This document shows, piece by piece, positions 32,977 through 46,048 of a stretch of DNA of 64,000 nucleotides. A model generated the notes under the pieces. It ran no database searches. It was given only the letters and a program-made list of their open reading frames with translations, and was not told the origin of the DNA. The stretch is taken from contig OZ010800.1 of assembly GCA_963932465.1 (NCBI GenBank), positions 28,956,852 to 29,020,851 on the forward strand. The letters run 5' to 3'. The DNA comes from Maratus speciosus (lineage: Eukaryota > Arthropoda > Arachnida > Araneae > Salticidae). A program made the translations under genes and the position numbers. Every line of letters begins with the position of its first letter. The first letter of the stretch is position 1.

Positions 32977-33892
32977 GGTAGTTAACAAAGAAACAGCAGG
33001 CAAGTTCAGATAAGGTACGGATAGCAGAAACAAGCAAATACGGTTATTCACTTGAGAACAGTGATGTAATACGCGGGAAAACTACTTAACTAGATGTTCT
33101 TGATAAGATATCACGTGATTGCGCTATCTACAAATCCAATGGCAGAAAGTAGACGCGTGAATCCTTATCGATCATGTGACATCCTGTTTCGGGATAAGAA
33201 TCGGCCATTTCACTCCAAGTCGTTGTTACACTCACGTGTTTTGAACTAGATGGTGTATAAGATAAGTGTAAATTATATATGTATGTATTATAATATGATT
33301 TTACTTTTTTTAGATGTTATAACTCTAATTATGTTTTGATTATGTTTTTGATTTTATATGCTAGAGTATATAGTTTATTTTTAAACTAACTTCTTGGCCC
33401 GTAATAATATTCTTAATTGAACCTCAAATTTGTATGCTTTTATATCTTCGACTCGATTTTGTCTGAAATGCGTGCTCGCTGATTGTGTGAAAATTCGGTT
33501 TAAAAAAAATGATATTTAAAGGTAAAAAGACTCAAAATAATTGCAACGAGAAATGGGAGGAAGGCGCCATGCTTCCGAAAACTACGTAATCTTCGATCAT
33601 AAATATTGATATTTAACTGTAAAAATCACTGTGAACTATTTTTTTTTAACAATTAAACGTTTTACTACTAATACGTTACTAATTTTTGTTACATCGAAAT
33701 CCTGAGTGATTTATTTTTTATTTTCAAAATGATTTTATTACCCTTAAGTCCGACTATACTTGAGTCAAAGCGATGTTCAATCATTAGCTAAAACTTTAGG
33801 ATAACTTTCAGAGTTAAAAAATCAGAGCTATTGTATAAAATTAAGTACTTTTTAAAATTAAAATATGCTTAATGTTCATCCTGCGTCAAAAA
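32977..33892. other. Intergenic, several CACGTG-like words
   Basis: ATCACGTGAT (33110), ATCATGTGAC (33172) and CTCACGTGTT (33232) fall within 130 bp. They could be E-box sites of a promoter, but no gene is visible nearby. The rest is AT-rich. Confidence 0.3.
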
Positions 33893-34070
33893 AGAGTAAC
33901 ATAATTGTAACCTAACCGTAACATAACAGTAACCTAACTGCAACGTAACCGTAACCTAACCGTAACTTAAATATAGCCTAAATGTAATCCAAGCCTAACC
34001 TAACTGTAACTTAAGCCTAATCGTAACATAACTGTAATTTAGCCGTAAAACAACTATAACCTAATAGAGC
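33893..34070 (+). repeat. Degenerate GTAACCTAACC minisatellite
   Basis: Irregular 11-12-bp units such as GTAACCTAACC and GTAACATAACA. The CCTAA word recalls the arthropod telomere repeat (CCTAA)n, but spacing and sequence are too irregular to call it telomeric. Confidence 0.7.
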
Positions 34071-34074
34071 ACGC

Positions 34075-34600
34075 TATGCAATGTGATTTAGTTCAACTTT
34101 ACGCCACCAGGGGTCGCATTATGTTTATAGATCTGAAAAGGGTATCCTGTGACTGCAGCACATTCTTTCTGCGCACGCTCTGCAAAATCTTTTAGTTCCA
34201 ATTTCCACTGCCAGGGTCCCTACTCTTCTAAACAAACCTTTATCTGAAAGAAACTCCGATTTTCAACCTATCCGTAGACATATAACTCCACGGGTTGAAA
34301 CTCAAATAAGAATTTAAGAAATTTGCTGAAATTACTATTTAGAAATAACGGTAACCATCACTCAATTAAGGACGCAATATGATCTACAAGAACCTGCGAC
34401 ACGGGACTACAGCAGCCGTGCTGCGCACGCTCTGGAAAATATGTTAGTTTCACTTTTCAATGCAAGGATGCGCACTTTGTTCTAATCAAACCTATATCCG
34501 AATGAATCTCCGATATTTAACCTAAATTTAAAACATTGTTCTAAATTAAAAAAAAAAACACGAATAAAAGATGTTCATTTAGAAATAAACTAAAGCCTTT
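34075..34600 (+). repeat. Diverged direct repeats with CGCACGCTCTG
   Basis: GCACGCTATGCAA (34080), GCACGCTCTGCAA (34177) and GCACGCTCTGGAA (34425) start related segments containing TTAGTT-CA-TTT. No coding potential is seen. Confidence 0.5.
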
Positions 34601-34798
34601 AAAAATAAACTGAACACTTCTGAAAAAAAAAATATCATTACTAGTATCAAAAATGAGAATTCTATTTAAATGTTGCTACTCGTTACAACAACAGAAAACA
34701 TTGGAATGCATGGACTTATTGTTGCGAGTTTCTAATTTCTAGTGGTATAAGAACCCGTAAGGTGTGATAACTTTTATTTAACATTTAAAATTTATATA

Positions 34799-36329
34799 CA
34801 CTGCTCAAAACAATTAAAGGATATTGCAGTTTTAGGTGGATTTTGTATCTGGTAAACTGTTTAGCTGATTGATACATGGTCGACAGACATAGTAGGTTAT
34901 ATGAGAATAAATTACACATGTTTGGCAGAAAAAAATGCATTTTATTGCGCATTTGTGTACTAAAGGAAAAAAACACAATTTGTGCATATGAGAAAAAAAG
35001 AATAAGAAAAGGTGTTTTCTTCAAAGAAAATCATTTTCAGTAGGGGGTATGGTTTCCACGGGCGGCCAGCAACGTTCAACACCTTTGAGGCATGGACTCA
35101 ATGAGGCTATTAATGACGAGTTGGGGTATTCTGCCCCACTCTTCCAGAAGAGCTCTTTCCAGTTCTTGGAGAGTTTGTGGGGGTTGTTGGCGGCCAGAAA
35201 CTCGTCTTCCTAGAGCGTCCCAAACGTGCTCGATTGGATTCATGTCTGGAGAACACGCTGGCCATTCCATTCGAACGATTCCTTCCTCGAAAAGGAAATC
35301 CTCCACCAGGTTTGCACGATGTGGCCTGCAGTTATCGTCCATTAAAATGAAGTTATCTCCGATTGCTGCAGCGTAAGGGACTACAATAGGTATGAGGATC
35401 TCATCCGTCTATCGGCGACTAGTCAGAGCTCCATCTCGAATGATGTAGAGGTCAGTGCGCCCGTCAATGGAGATGCCACCACACACCAACACTCCTCCAC
35501 CGCCAAATCTGAAACTTTCGTGCACGAACGCAGGATTATTCCTACTGCCACGGTCCCTCCAGATGAAAATACGCCTATTATCCGGATGCACAGAAAAACG
35601 GGACTCGTCAGAAAACAGAATATTGCTCCATTCATTTCTCCTCTAGTTGATATGCTCGGTTGCCCACTCCCTGCGGTCGCGACGATGCCTTGATGTTAAT
35701 CTAACACATACCATCGGTCGGCGAGCATACAGACCTACAGCATGGAGCCGGTTTCGGACAGTCTGAGTTGAAATCGTGGTGCCTGTAGCCGAGCGAAGGT
35801 GTTGTTGGAGAAGAGTAGCGTTCATGGTTCGGTGTCTCCGAGCTGTTAACGCTAAATACCGATCTTCATTGGGCGTTGTTGCCCATCTACGACCTTGCCC
35901 TGGTCTTCAGCCTGCACATCCACTCTCCAAAAAACGGTTCCAGATCCTGGAAATGACACTTTGTGACACTCCAATGGCTTGCGCTACTTCGGCTTGAGTT
36001 TGGCCCCCTTCTAACCTACCAAGAATTCTCAAAGCTTCTGAATCTGACAAATGACTTCGCTGAGACATCGTACTCATCGAAACAAAGCAATCACTGAATG
36101 CCGATCATCCTTGTCTTCATTCTCTTTTATCCAGTTGAAAGTCAAATTTCATTCGCTGCCGCTGAAGCGACGTTTTTGACGTCGAACTCAAAATTTGCAT
36201 ACTCCACAGTTTGAAAACCAGAAAAATTTGCATTTGTGATTCTCTTCTTCTATTTTTGGCAAAAAAAATTTCGTTTATATCTTTATTTTATATAAAACTT
36301 CAAATATCCTTTAATTGTTTTGAGCAGTT
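34799..36329 (-). mobile_element. Tc1-like transposon, decayed copy
   Basis: 1531 bp, the same family and orientation as 27108-28640 and nearly identical in sequence. TA flanks it (34797-34798 and 36330-36331); the outermost base of the right end is changed (CAGTT for CAGTG). Confidence 0.95.
35037..36077 (-). pseudogene. Tc1-like transposase, four nonsense mutations
   Basis: Aligns without length change to the intact transposase at 27346-28386. Four codons have become stops: TGA at 35909-35907 in the GRRPGQG linker, TAG at 35645-35643 (a Trp in the intact copy), TAG at 35411-35409 (a Tyr in the intact copy) and TGA at 35078-35076, which removes the last 13 residues. No frameshift is seen, so decay is by point mutation. 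The catalytic-site codons for all three acidic residues are still present. The ends remain fair, so the copy might still be moved by the intact relative. Confidence 0.93.
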
Positions 36330-36452
36330 TATCTTGTTATCTAAATACATCCGTTTCAACCACGTGCCCCCTATTTACCACTAACCAATAAATATCGACA
36401 ATTTTAAGAGATTATTACCGCTTAACCAATCGAAGTAGAGAAAAACCGATGG

Positions 36453-38701
36453 ACAGTGGAGTATTTGACCCGAAATCATGGTCAAAAACATTTTTCGATG
36501 TAAATATAGTCCGATTGACTTGAAATTTTTAGATGTTATTGGGTATCACTATGGCATGTTTGGTATTGTAAATGAAGTACATAGCCTTTACGGTTCATTT
36601 ACAGAGACACCCAATTCCCTTACATTATGGTCTATGGGGAAAAATCGTTTTCTGTGTATTTTAATGATATCACACTTTTAAACGTACTGAAATTTATATT
36701 CATTACTAAGGTGTACTAAGGCACTTATTGTATAATATGGTGTGCATAGAATATATCGTTCATTTACAGGGACACACAAATGAATATGGCTAAAGAATAA
36801 ATTTAACTATTGAAGTCTATGACCAATAATTGCTGGAAGTGCGTTTGTAGTTGTGATAGGCGTTTTAAAATAGAGCAAATTTTTTAAAAATATTACATGG
36901 TGTAGATACATTCTATAGATGATATACAGGGCTGCACAAAAGTTCTCAAGTACATTTCCGTTTACTCACGGAAATGGCTGAATGGAAAATTTTAACTGTG
37001 CTATGCGTTTCACTGAACTAAGATTTAACATACTATGAAGTATACATACAAATCCATAGCTTAGTTTAATATTTTATATCTTAAAAATGTAAGTAAGATT
37101 TTAACATTTCGCATAATAATAAATATAAATTTTATAAATATTTTGACGATTAAGAAATAAAAGAGTCATCATTTTAAAAGAGCAAAAAGAAAAAAAAAGT
37201 TAAAATATTAATTTACTAAGTATATATTTTAAAAATACGAATAAATCACATGTCTATTGACTTAACATTACCGAAGGTAGTTTGGAAGTTGAGCGACTTG
37301 TAACCTTAACTATTTATTCTTTTTAAGAGGGAAGTAAATGTTGATAGGTTTGTCTTATTCACTATTAATGTTTAATTAAATGTATTTAATTTTACTATAT
37401 GTAAAACTTATTGTTTACATTTAAATTATATTTGATAATAATTATTACATTTAATTTATGTTTAATAGTGTTATATTTAATTGTAGGTTCAGTAAAGTGG
37501 AGTCTATCTAGTATAGATTGCTAGTTTTTGAATGTATTCAATGTATTACCAGTTTCAAAATGATTCTTCAAAATTCTTCTTCACCTTCTTCATTACTCAC
37601 TTCTTGGCTTTTATCGGGACTACCATCAGACCTTGCTGGAAGAAGAAGTTGTAGGGTCTCGCTACTGTATGGCTTGCTCTTTTTAGTTGATAAGCATAGT
37701 TATTAGAAAATATGAATTTGCTTATTTTCAAGTACATTATAAAAGGAAAATGTTTATTAAAATTCTTGGTGCTGTTTGTGAATTTTGGAATTAAAATTAA
37801 GTGTCCTTTTTTAAGGACACCACCCTTGAAATGGTTAATTTCCTCCCTTCTGTCCTTATGTTACACACATAAGCCCCAAGAACTAATTAGGGAACCCTTT
37901 TTCAATAAATAAGTATATACAAATTGAAGGCGATCGGATATTTCTATCAAAAGATATCGAGTTGCGTGCGTATGTACGTACCTACATACGTACATATGTA
38001 TGTACGTACATACATAGAGACAAAATATGTAGCTTCAAAAGCTCTCCAGTAATATCCTGTGAGCTCAAAACCTGCAATACGACAGTAAATATATAGTTCT
38101 TATCTCTTCAATTCGGTGGTCGCAAAACAGATAATTCAAATAGTCATCTCGAAAAAAAATTATAAAAAAATGGCAACAATATGCGGAAGATTTTTTGCAA
38201 AAATTGACACTCAATACTATAACTAATACGCTTATAATTCAAGCATGGCTGGGCAAAGCGCGGCACATATTTAAAAAGCTTTCGATATGTATAAATTAGA
38301 GCTAAAAACGCTTTAAAAATAACCATTTTACACATTTAATGTTTTTTATTACATTAAAAACGAAACTATTGAAATTAACACACAGTTTAACACATAACAG
38401 TTTAACACACTTGTTAAACACGTAAGCCCTGTTTAGTTTCAATTCAACAATTCATTGGGCCACAAGAAAATTATATTTAAACATAACAACAATGCCAAAA
38501 ACCAACACAAATCACGTCTCCTCAGAAAGAAACTTCTTCTTCAGCTGAGGCCAGGAACCACCGGATATAACTCGGGTTCCTAAAATAGACATAGATCGAT
38601 GCACCAATTAGTTAGCTATTAAAAAATATGATTTTTACAATTGTTGACGAAATTTTAATTTTTGCACTTTTGGCCAGGTTTTTGTGTCAAATACTCCACT
38701 G
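36453..38701. mobile_element. Possible transposon with CAGTGGAGTATTTGAC ends
   Basis: CAGTGGAGTATTTGAC at the left is mirrored by GTCAAATACTCCACTG at the right, and a weaker match continues for about 20 bp. The flanking bases give no clean target duplication. Inside are TTTACAGGGACACACAAA-type units (36590-36960) related to 23880-24740, and a TACGTACATACGTAC-rich palindromic patch (37960-38010). No protein is recognised. The two ends could also be two separate fragments. Confidence 0.4.
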
Positions 38702-38865
38702 TGCGATGGGTAAACAAAATTCCTGCGTAGATGTCAAGTTGTTTGTTATGATGTGACGTCATTTGAATCCGATCTATTATTTTAAATTTTCCTGAGTAAC
38801 AAATATATTTCCAAAGCATGTGTTTAACCTTCGTGCTAAAATATTGATATTTAATTAAAATAAGT

Positions 38866-39195
38866 TGGAAATTGCGCGTCAAACGTGGCAAATTAAGTGC
38901 GTTCGTACTATAACTAGCTTTATAAATATTTTTTGCACCGCATATTGTACTAAATGTACATTTTAGTGCACCTCAAAAGTGCATATCAATTTCATTCTGT
39001 TCGAAAGGCTGTAACATCATTAAAATGGACTTTTTTCCCCCATGGAAAATTTTTTCCCCATTGGCCGTAATGTATCAGACCATTCGTTTGGATAGTTTTT
39101 GCTCTGTTATATGCGGATGGACAGAAAGACAGACGGACGGACTGAACGGCGACTATAGGTGCTACGTATTTATATAATTACGAACGCACCTAAAA
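38866..39195 (+). repeat. Short copy of the 6329-7112 repeat
   Basis: Same start (AAGTTGGAAATTGC) and same end (ATTACGAACGCACCTAAAAA), including the CAGACGGACGGACTGAACG run, but with the internal 174-bp units mostly deleted. Confidence 0.8.
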
Positions 39196-39399
39196 AGTGT
39201 AATATTTGAAAACACAAATACTGAAATTGAATTGTTATCCCGGTATATTTAATTATTTCTGCGAAAACTTTATACAACCAACCAACCGAAAGCAAGTGGA
39301 GAAAAAAAACTAATTTTTGATAAGCGTTAGTTGGAATTTTTACTAATATCTCAGCTAATAAAAAAATATTCAATGCTGGGCCTGAGGAGCACCAGGAGA

Positions 39400-39535
39400 G
39401 GCCTTGGAGTACCCTCACAAGCATTTGCAGCTTTGTACGTGCGGTAGATTTCGCCAGCCATCGCAGACAGACACACACACAAACCCACAGACAGAGCGAA
39501 ACTTTTTTTATTAGTATAGATAATAGAAATAAAAT
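39400..39535 (+). repeat. Repeat tail with (CA)n and CAGACAGAG, ending ATTAGTATAGATA
   Basis: GTACGTGCGGTAGATTTCGC followed by a CA-rich run and ACAGACAGAGCG resembles 21128-21192. The terminal ATTAGTATAGA also closes the repeat at 30228-32455. It is likely the 3' end of a dispersed element. Confidence 0.5.
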
Positions 39536-40245
39536 CAATATGTTGAAATAATAAACTTACTACATAGCAGAATATAAAACCATGCAAGTATATTTCACGA
39601 AACTAAGTTGAAATGAATATAGTAAAAGTTTACTTACACAACTTGTTTATCATAGTAAATCCGCAAAATATATTTTTAAGACGGAATACTATTAATCCTA
39701 GTTAGCATAGTAATAGTATGCGAGTTACTTATATCGAAAACTAATCTGAAATAATGAGAATTTAATTAATTTTAATGTTGAACTAGGGTTATTTCTACAG
39801 CTATTCAATAATGTATAAGTAAATTTTCGTGGGAAATGTACAGAGTTTGCATATTTACATTTCAACTCTATGATAAACGAGTTTCTATGTCTTAATTTAT
39901 TTTATCATAAGTAATGGTCTATTTCAAGTGAATACATTATAGAAAAAACAGTGAGCAGTCAAATAGGCTCTGTGTTCAATTTAGTCTCTTAATTTTTCTA
40001 CGCATATGCACATAGAGATTATAAGGTTAGGATAAGCAATCACCTGCTAGTGTATACAATTACTTGGGTGTTTAGGTTATGAGTAAACAAATCGTTCTTT
40101 CGAGTGGTTTAATTTATTCAGTTTTTAGTTAAAACAGGAAACACTGAAATGTTACAAACACATATGTGTACATACATATTCATATGAATACATATAAGTA
40201 TACACGTATGAAGTCCATTTTTATAAACCATTTGTCTAACTTGAT
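39536..40245. other. AT-rich intergenic DNA
   Basis: Nothing recognised apart from a CATATG/CATATA-rich patch near 40160-40210. Confidence 0.3.
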
Positions 40246-41371
40246 TTTTCTTTTTAAATTAAGGGGCTCTGCCACCTACGAGCTACACTCGCCAACCCCC
40301 GTTAAGACACTACAGATACTAAAAACACGCTAATTTGATCGGCTTTGAAAGGATTGCGGAAAATTGAATTTGAATTAAAAAACCAATAGCGATCTCCATG
40401 TAAATTGATTTTACTTCCTTTTTCCTTTAATTGGGGAATTTTAAGGCCGAAACAGCTGCTGTTAAGCGATACGATGTCTTTGATTAAATAAGATGAGTTA
40501 ACCATTTGAAAATGAGTTAATATAAAATGAATTAAGTAAACACAGTCTTTGTCTTTAATTTTAAACTTATCGTTTTAAATCTGACGCAATTTTCAACCAA
40601 AGTTTTCTTTCTCTTCTTTATATTAAAGTAAAAATACTTTTGGGGCTAGAAAGGAAATATTATTCGTGCTGTCTTAGAATTCACAACAATAGTTAAAAAA
40701 GATCATCTCAAAATATGAAATAAATGTCTCGTGTAAATATATAAGTCCCTTGTAGACCAAGCCTAGCTCGGTTGTTTTTTCAACTTCTTTTTTTCTAGTT
40801 TATTTCGTAATTTAACACGTGTTTTATACACGGAGTTTTGCAATCAATTTTTAACGCGCTTCCTGATAGGCTAGAATTATAAAAATTATGTACAAAGGTG
40901 TATTTCGGATGACAATACAATATTTTAATATTTTTACAACTTATTTATAAATTAATACATTATGTTTAAGGCATTTTTCTATTAGGCGGACACAGGTGAT
41001 AAATCACCAAATATTCTCTGTAGTGCAATTGTATAGGAGTTGGAAAAAACAATGGCTTTAATTATGTGATAATAAATGCTCGCCAAAATATTCCAAAGCG
41101 CTGTGAAACGTTAACAGTGAAATATTGTAAACAGTTATATAATAAATTATAAATAAAAAAAGAGTAACAGAAAAAAATACGCTTTTATCAATTCATAAGT
41201 AAATATAAATAAATTGACGATTACACGTGCAAAACAAAATTTAAAGCACTAAAAGTATAATTTAAAATAGTGTTTAATTTTTTTTCTTTCTGATTCTCTT
41301 TAGTTGATGAACTAACAGAGCAAAAAGTATATTTTTTTAATAAATTCATTGTCTTGAGCTTTCTAGTAAAC

Positions 41372-41373
<2 letters not shown>

Positions 41374-41411
<38 letters not shown>
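41374..41411 (+). repeat. 38-base poly-A run
   Basis: Uninterrupted homopolymer; another of 28 bases lies at 41650-41677. Confidence 0.9.
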
Positions 41412-41412
<1 letters not shown>

Positions 41413-41939
41413 AAGGAATTTTTTATAATCATGGTTGTTGCCCAGGCCAAATTAGTGTATTACATGTTTTCTGGAAAAAATATGAATTGAAGTTAAACCA
41501 TTCGGCGGATGTTTCAAGATTTAAAAACTGTTTCTGGCACTTCCCCACTTTCCCGTTGACCACTTTCGCTAATATAAACTATCGCCAAAGTAAACGCCAG
41601 TTTCTAAAGCCAAATAAACAAATGGGTGAATGTTGGAATTAACATTGACAAAAAAAAAAAAAAAAAAAAAAAAAAAATCGGAAAAGCTTAATCACTCAAG
41701 TCAGTTATCAATATTTTTATAAAACAAATTTATATTAATGGAAATACATTAATGAAAACGGAAAAAGAAATCTGATATTTTTATTTATTTACATTATTTT
41801 TCTTAATTATCGCTCTCGACTGGTGAACGTTTGTGACGTGAGTAGAAACTGATCTATTTTATGTAAATTTTCCAACATTATTTCAATGCTTTTTCTCTTT
41901 AAAAATTATGTCGTCGCCGTTTAAGAACACAATTTTTAT

Positions 41940-42390
41940 TTAAAGAGGATACTTTACTCACGCAAAAACACCCGCTTGTTTACTTTAGTCCTTTGGGTCA
42001 TATTTTTAAATATCTCGTTTGCATTTCAATATGCATGAAGGTTTTTTTTTCTTTATTTCTTTTTTTGCACTTGGCTGCTGAGATCGATCTGGAGAAAAAC
42101 ACTTTTTTTGTTTTCGATTTTGCTTCCAGATTTTTTTTTTTTTATAAAGAGTCTTTCACTTTCGGAATCGGTTTTGAAAGTGAAAGTGTCCTCATGAAAA
42201 AAAAAATAATAATAATAATAAACCCTGCAACAAAAAAGAGGCAATTGTAGAAGATCAACTTTAGCTATACAAAGCAATAACAATAATAAATATAAAAATA
42301 TTGAAACGCAATCGAGATATTTTAAAAAGTATGTCCCATAGGATTAAAATTAGCGAGTGGGTGTTTTCGCGTGCGTGAAGTAGCCCTTGA
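41940..42390. repeat. Inverted repeat (hairpin MITE-like)
   Basis: 41945-42030 (CACGCAAAAACACCCGCT, CCTTTGGGTCATA, ATCTCGTTTGCATTTC) is matched in reverse by 42300-42385. The centre holds a perfect stem CTTTCACTTTC/GAAAGTGAAAG near 42168. End points are unclear. Confidence 0.6.
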
Positions 42391-42562
42391 AAAAAGGAAA
42401 TAACAAATAATTTATTAAAACATCATTAAAAATATAAATAAGCGGCAAATTGAAAATCCTTGACATAACAAATACGTGTGACGCATCTGAAGTCAAAGAA
42501 TGTGACGCCACGATCATACAGTCGTGGCGTAAAATCGATCATACTATCGTAAATTTGGGGAT

Positions 42563-42564
<2 letters not shown>

Positions 42565-42611
<47 letters not shown>
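42565..42611 (+). repeat. 47-base poly-T run
   Basis: Uninterrupted homopolymer; any reading frame through it is meaningless. Confidence 0.9.
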
Positions 42612-42614
<3 letters not shown>

Positions 42615-43739
42615 AAAAACCGTCGGCAGGATAATGGAAAATAACTCTACCTTTACTTTCATTCTACTATAAACATAGAAAATTGAAAGTTACTATATGC
42701 AAAAAATGAATAAGTTATGAAGGATACATTTATATCCTTCTTAGCACAGTCAAAAATGAAAAGCATTGAAAATTGTTATAGTGGTGCAAAAGCAATGACA
42801 TGTTTAAGTTTTAAATATAAAAATGCTTGTTTTCTTTTAAACATAACGTCATTAAAACACAAAAATACACTTTAATAATGTCATTTATCCCAGTAGGGAG
42901 GGGGTGGTGGTAGAACTTAGATTTTGAATTCCGAAGCGTTCATTAGAGCATGTAAAAAACAGATTTTAATGAAAATAAAAAATCTTTCTATATAGCAAGA
43001 AATTTGAAATATTATTTATAAAAATAAACGTTTTAAATTAGTGAGATAATCTCAGATATATCCTGATTGATTTTCTCAATGTTTTGTAAAGATTAAAATT
43101 ATCATTCTTAAACAATCGTTATCTAAGTCAATTGTTGGCGACAAAAATGAACTTTTTCGGGAACAATTAGGTAAATTTCGAGGAAAACTGTCTTGCTTTT
43201 AAAATTGCTGCTAATTTTGCACTAAGGTGTATCACTATCGTATCAAACTACGAGTATAACGATCTTTGTAGCAATATGGTAGTGGTTTTAAACATAACAA
43301 AAGTATATAAGCTACCGAGAAATATCATATTTAAAGAATGTTTCTAAAAATACTTAAGTACACGATATCAACAGTTGGTAAAATCAATTAAATTAATTTT
43401 TCAAGCCAGTTTAAACAAATTTTACTATATTTTTCATACTTGATTTTTGATTTTTTTTTTTTTACATATAGGTCGTTATCTAGTGCTAGATTTAGTACAG
43501 AAGCCAAGCCTTTAGTGCTGCCTTCTAGATAATTTTAATTGTGTTTATGATAAATGACCATTGTATTGGCAAGAATTCCAATTACGGAAGATTGAAAAAA
43601 AATGATTAAACATAACAAATTTTTTTTTCTGATATCGAGGCTTCATTAGATAGTTTTCTCATAATCAAATAAATCGCAATTCATAAAAATCGTTGGAATG
43701 TTGTTCGAATGTTTACCATCTTCCGATTGATATCACCTT

Positions 43740-44170
43740 GTGTAATGAGCTTGTTTTAACCACATAAAGCGACTTTTCTCGAATAAGCGACCTAGCTACA
43801 AGGCTTTCTCGTCCCCGTAATAGTATAGGCGTCAAGCTTTGTGAAAATCGCTAGAGCCGTTTTCGAGATATGGCAGCATTTTCAGTGTTGAGTTTATTTT
43901 AGTCTGTCAAAACAAATTTTCTAGAATTCGAAACCTAGCTAGATGTGTTTCTCGTGCTCAAATTAGTATAGAAAACATTTTTCGTGTAAATTGCACGATC
44001 ATTTTTCGTTTTATAGCAAGCAGACGTTTCAGCTCTGATCTAGTTTTACCCTGTAAAAACGAATTTTCTTGAATTCGAGACCTAGCTAGAGCTTTTTCTC
44101 GTGCTTGATTTAGTATAGGAGTCAAGTTTCGTGAAAATAGGTCCGGTAGTTTACAATATTATTCATAATC
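43740..44170 (+). repeat. Three tandem ~150-bp units with CCTAGCTAGA
   Basis: The blocks GACCTAGCTA, TTTCTCGTGCT and TAGTATAGGAGTCAAG recur at about 43787, 43932 and 44087. No coding potential is seen. Confidence 0.65.
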
Positions 44171-44287
44171 GGGAAAATCGCTTGCTCGTATAATATATAT
44201 GATTAAATTTAAACTATTTCCCTATTTTATGATTCGATGATTCTAAATATTACGTAATTTCTCCTATTTACTGCTTTTAACGCATAT

Positions 44288-45010
44288 GGATTTAAGATTT
44301 TAAGATTTTCTTTCTCTTTTTAATATTTACGTGAAAATACTCTTGTTGCTACAAAGGAAATATTTTCATTTGCGCTGCCTGGCAGCAATAGTTAAAAAAA
44401 AATTGCCGCTCTTGTAAATGTATTTTAAAATTTCAACTTTTCCGCAATAGTATTCTTTGGCCATTTTAAATGTGACGTGATTTCCTCCATTTACTGTTTT
44501 TAACACATATTAATGGATTTATTACTTTAGAATTTTCTTTCTCTTTTAAAATTCACGCGTAAAATATTCAATATTTTCCTACTTTTAATATGTCATAATT
44601 TAATTGCAATTTGAATTTTTTCGGTTTATAATAGCACGTGTAAAAATAATGGATTTAAGATTTTAAGATTTTCTTTCTCTTTTTAATATTCACGTGAAAA
44701 TACTCTTGTTGCTACAAAGGAAATATTTTTATTTGCGCTGCCTGGCAGCAATAGTTTAAAAAAAAAATTGCCGCTCTTGTAAATGCATTTTAAAATTTCA
44801 CCTTTTCCGCAATAGTATTCTTTGGCCATTTTAAATGTGACGTGATTTCCTCTATTTACTGTTTTTAACGCATATTAATGGATTTATTACTTTAGAACTT
44901 TCTTTCTCTTTTAAAATTCACGCGTAAAATATTCAATATTTTCCTACTTTTAATACGTAATCATTTAATTGCAATTTGATTTTTTTTTCTGTTTATAATA
45001 GCACGTATAA
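44288..45010 (+). repeat. Two direct copies of a 363-bp unit
   Basis: GGATTTAAGATTTTAAGATT starts copies at 44288 and 44651, each with GCGCTGCCTGGCAGCAATAG. The single-copy equivalent in reverse lies around 29200. Confidence 0.85.
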
Positions 45011-45249
45011 ATATTTTTTTTATTTGGAGGTAATATTATTCATTGCGCTGCTTTTACAATTGACAACAATTTAAAATAATAATATTTTCTAAAATATTTA
45101 AAAATGTCTTTCAAAAAGCTGAAAATTTGAATTTAAAATAGAAATAAAACCTCAAAAAATGAGTGAAAAAAAAAAAAAAAACGCAATTTAACAAATTACA
45201 ACGACCATTTGGAAAATGATTTTTTCGAAGACTATAATTTAAGACATAA

Positions 45250-45460
45250 AAAAGCGCACGGTCGTACTTTACGTACGCCATGAATTAAACATTAACATTC
45301 CTGAACCCATCATGGACAAAGTTTAAAAGAAATTTCAGTTTTACAATTTTAGGTACTGTAAATTTTTAAACTTCTACGGAGCGTGTCATACATTACGTAC
45401 GCCATGGATTAAACATTAATATTCCTGGACCAATTTTAGATGAAATTTCATTCTTAAACT
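45250..45460 (+). repeat. Short tandem duplication with TACGTACGCCATG
   Basis: TTACGTACGCCATG-ATTAAACATTAA occurs at about 45273 and 45393, 120 bp apart. Confidence 0.7.
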
Positions 45461-45464
45461 TCTA

Positions 45465-45660
45465 AACATCCCACGATATTACATTTTACACCGTCGTATA
45501 AAGAAAAAAATGTACTTTTAAATGCAATTTGTTTAAAAGCTATATCTCACTTTGTCTCTGAGTTATAATTTTTTTTTTGTAGTTTTTATTACTTTTTTGT
45601 CATAGTGGCAACAGAAGTATTCATCTCTGTTGAAAATAAAGGGAAAATACAGATTACTGT
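45465..45660 (+). repeat. Dispersed repeat, copy 1
   Basis: ACCGTCGTAT, TTTTAAATGCA-TTTGTTT and GGCAACAGAAGTA match 62790-62970 in the same orientation. Confidence 0.65.
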
Positions 45661-46048
45661 ATAGACCAATCAGAAAACGAATAAAATACGGATTCAACCA
45701 ATAAAACGCTTCAGATATTTTTTGATTTCCTACCCTGACAGAGAACAATAACCATTTTTCCAAATGGTTAATAAATGCAGTCTACGCACCGGGTGATTTT
45801 GATGTGTATCCTTTGAAAAAATGATTAAATTCCTATGTATAGTTTTGCCTTAAAGAAATATCTTATGGAATTCTATGAAAAAAAAAAAATATATAGAAAA
45901 TCTATAAAAAAATCTTATATAATTAGGACAATTTTTTCTATAGCTAGTTTAACTAAAAGCTATAGAAATATCTGTAGAACGTCTATACAAATATTTATAG
46001 ACATAATTAAGAGTTTCTCTAAAAAAAATTCGATTATATTCTAATTTT

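Larger units (their letters stand above)
40246..45170. repeat. Region with inverted relatives of the fold-back interior
   Basis: 40250-40740 is the reverse of 29395-29645, and 44240-45170 is the reverse of about 28970-29330, in the order expected if one fold-back arm had been copied in inverse orientation and then split by about 3.5 kb of other DNA (40740-44240). No gene is seen. Confidence 0.6.

Noticed and set aside
33893..34070. A true telomere or interstitial telomere array
   Set aside because: Units are irregular and rarely pure CCTAA; a degenerate minisatellite is the safer call.
37518..37706. 62-codon open frame after a possible splice acceptor (TTGTAG-G)
   Set aside because: No donor partner, no recognisable domain and no conservation evidence; the reading is leucine- and serine-rich and short.
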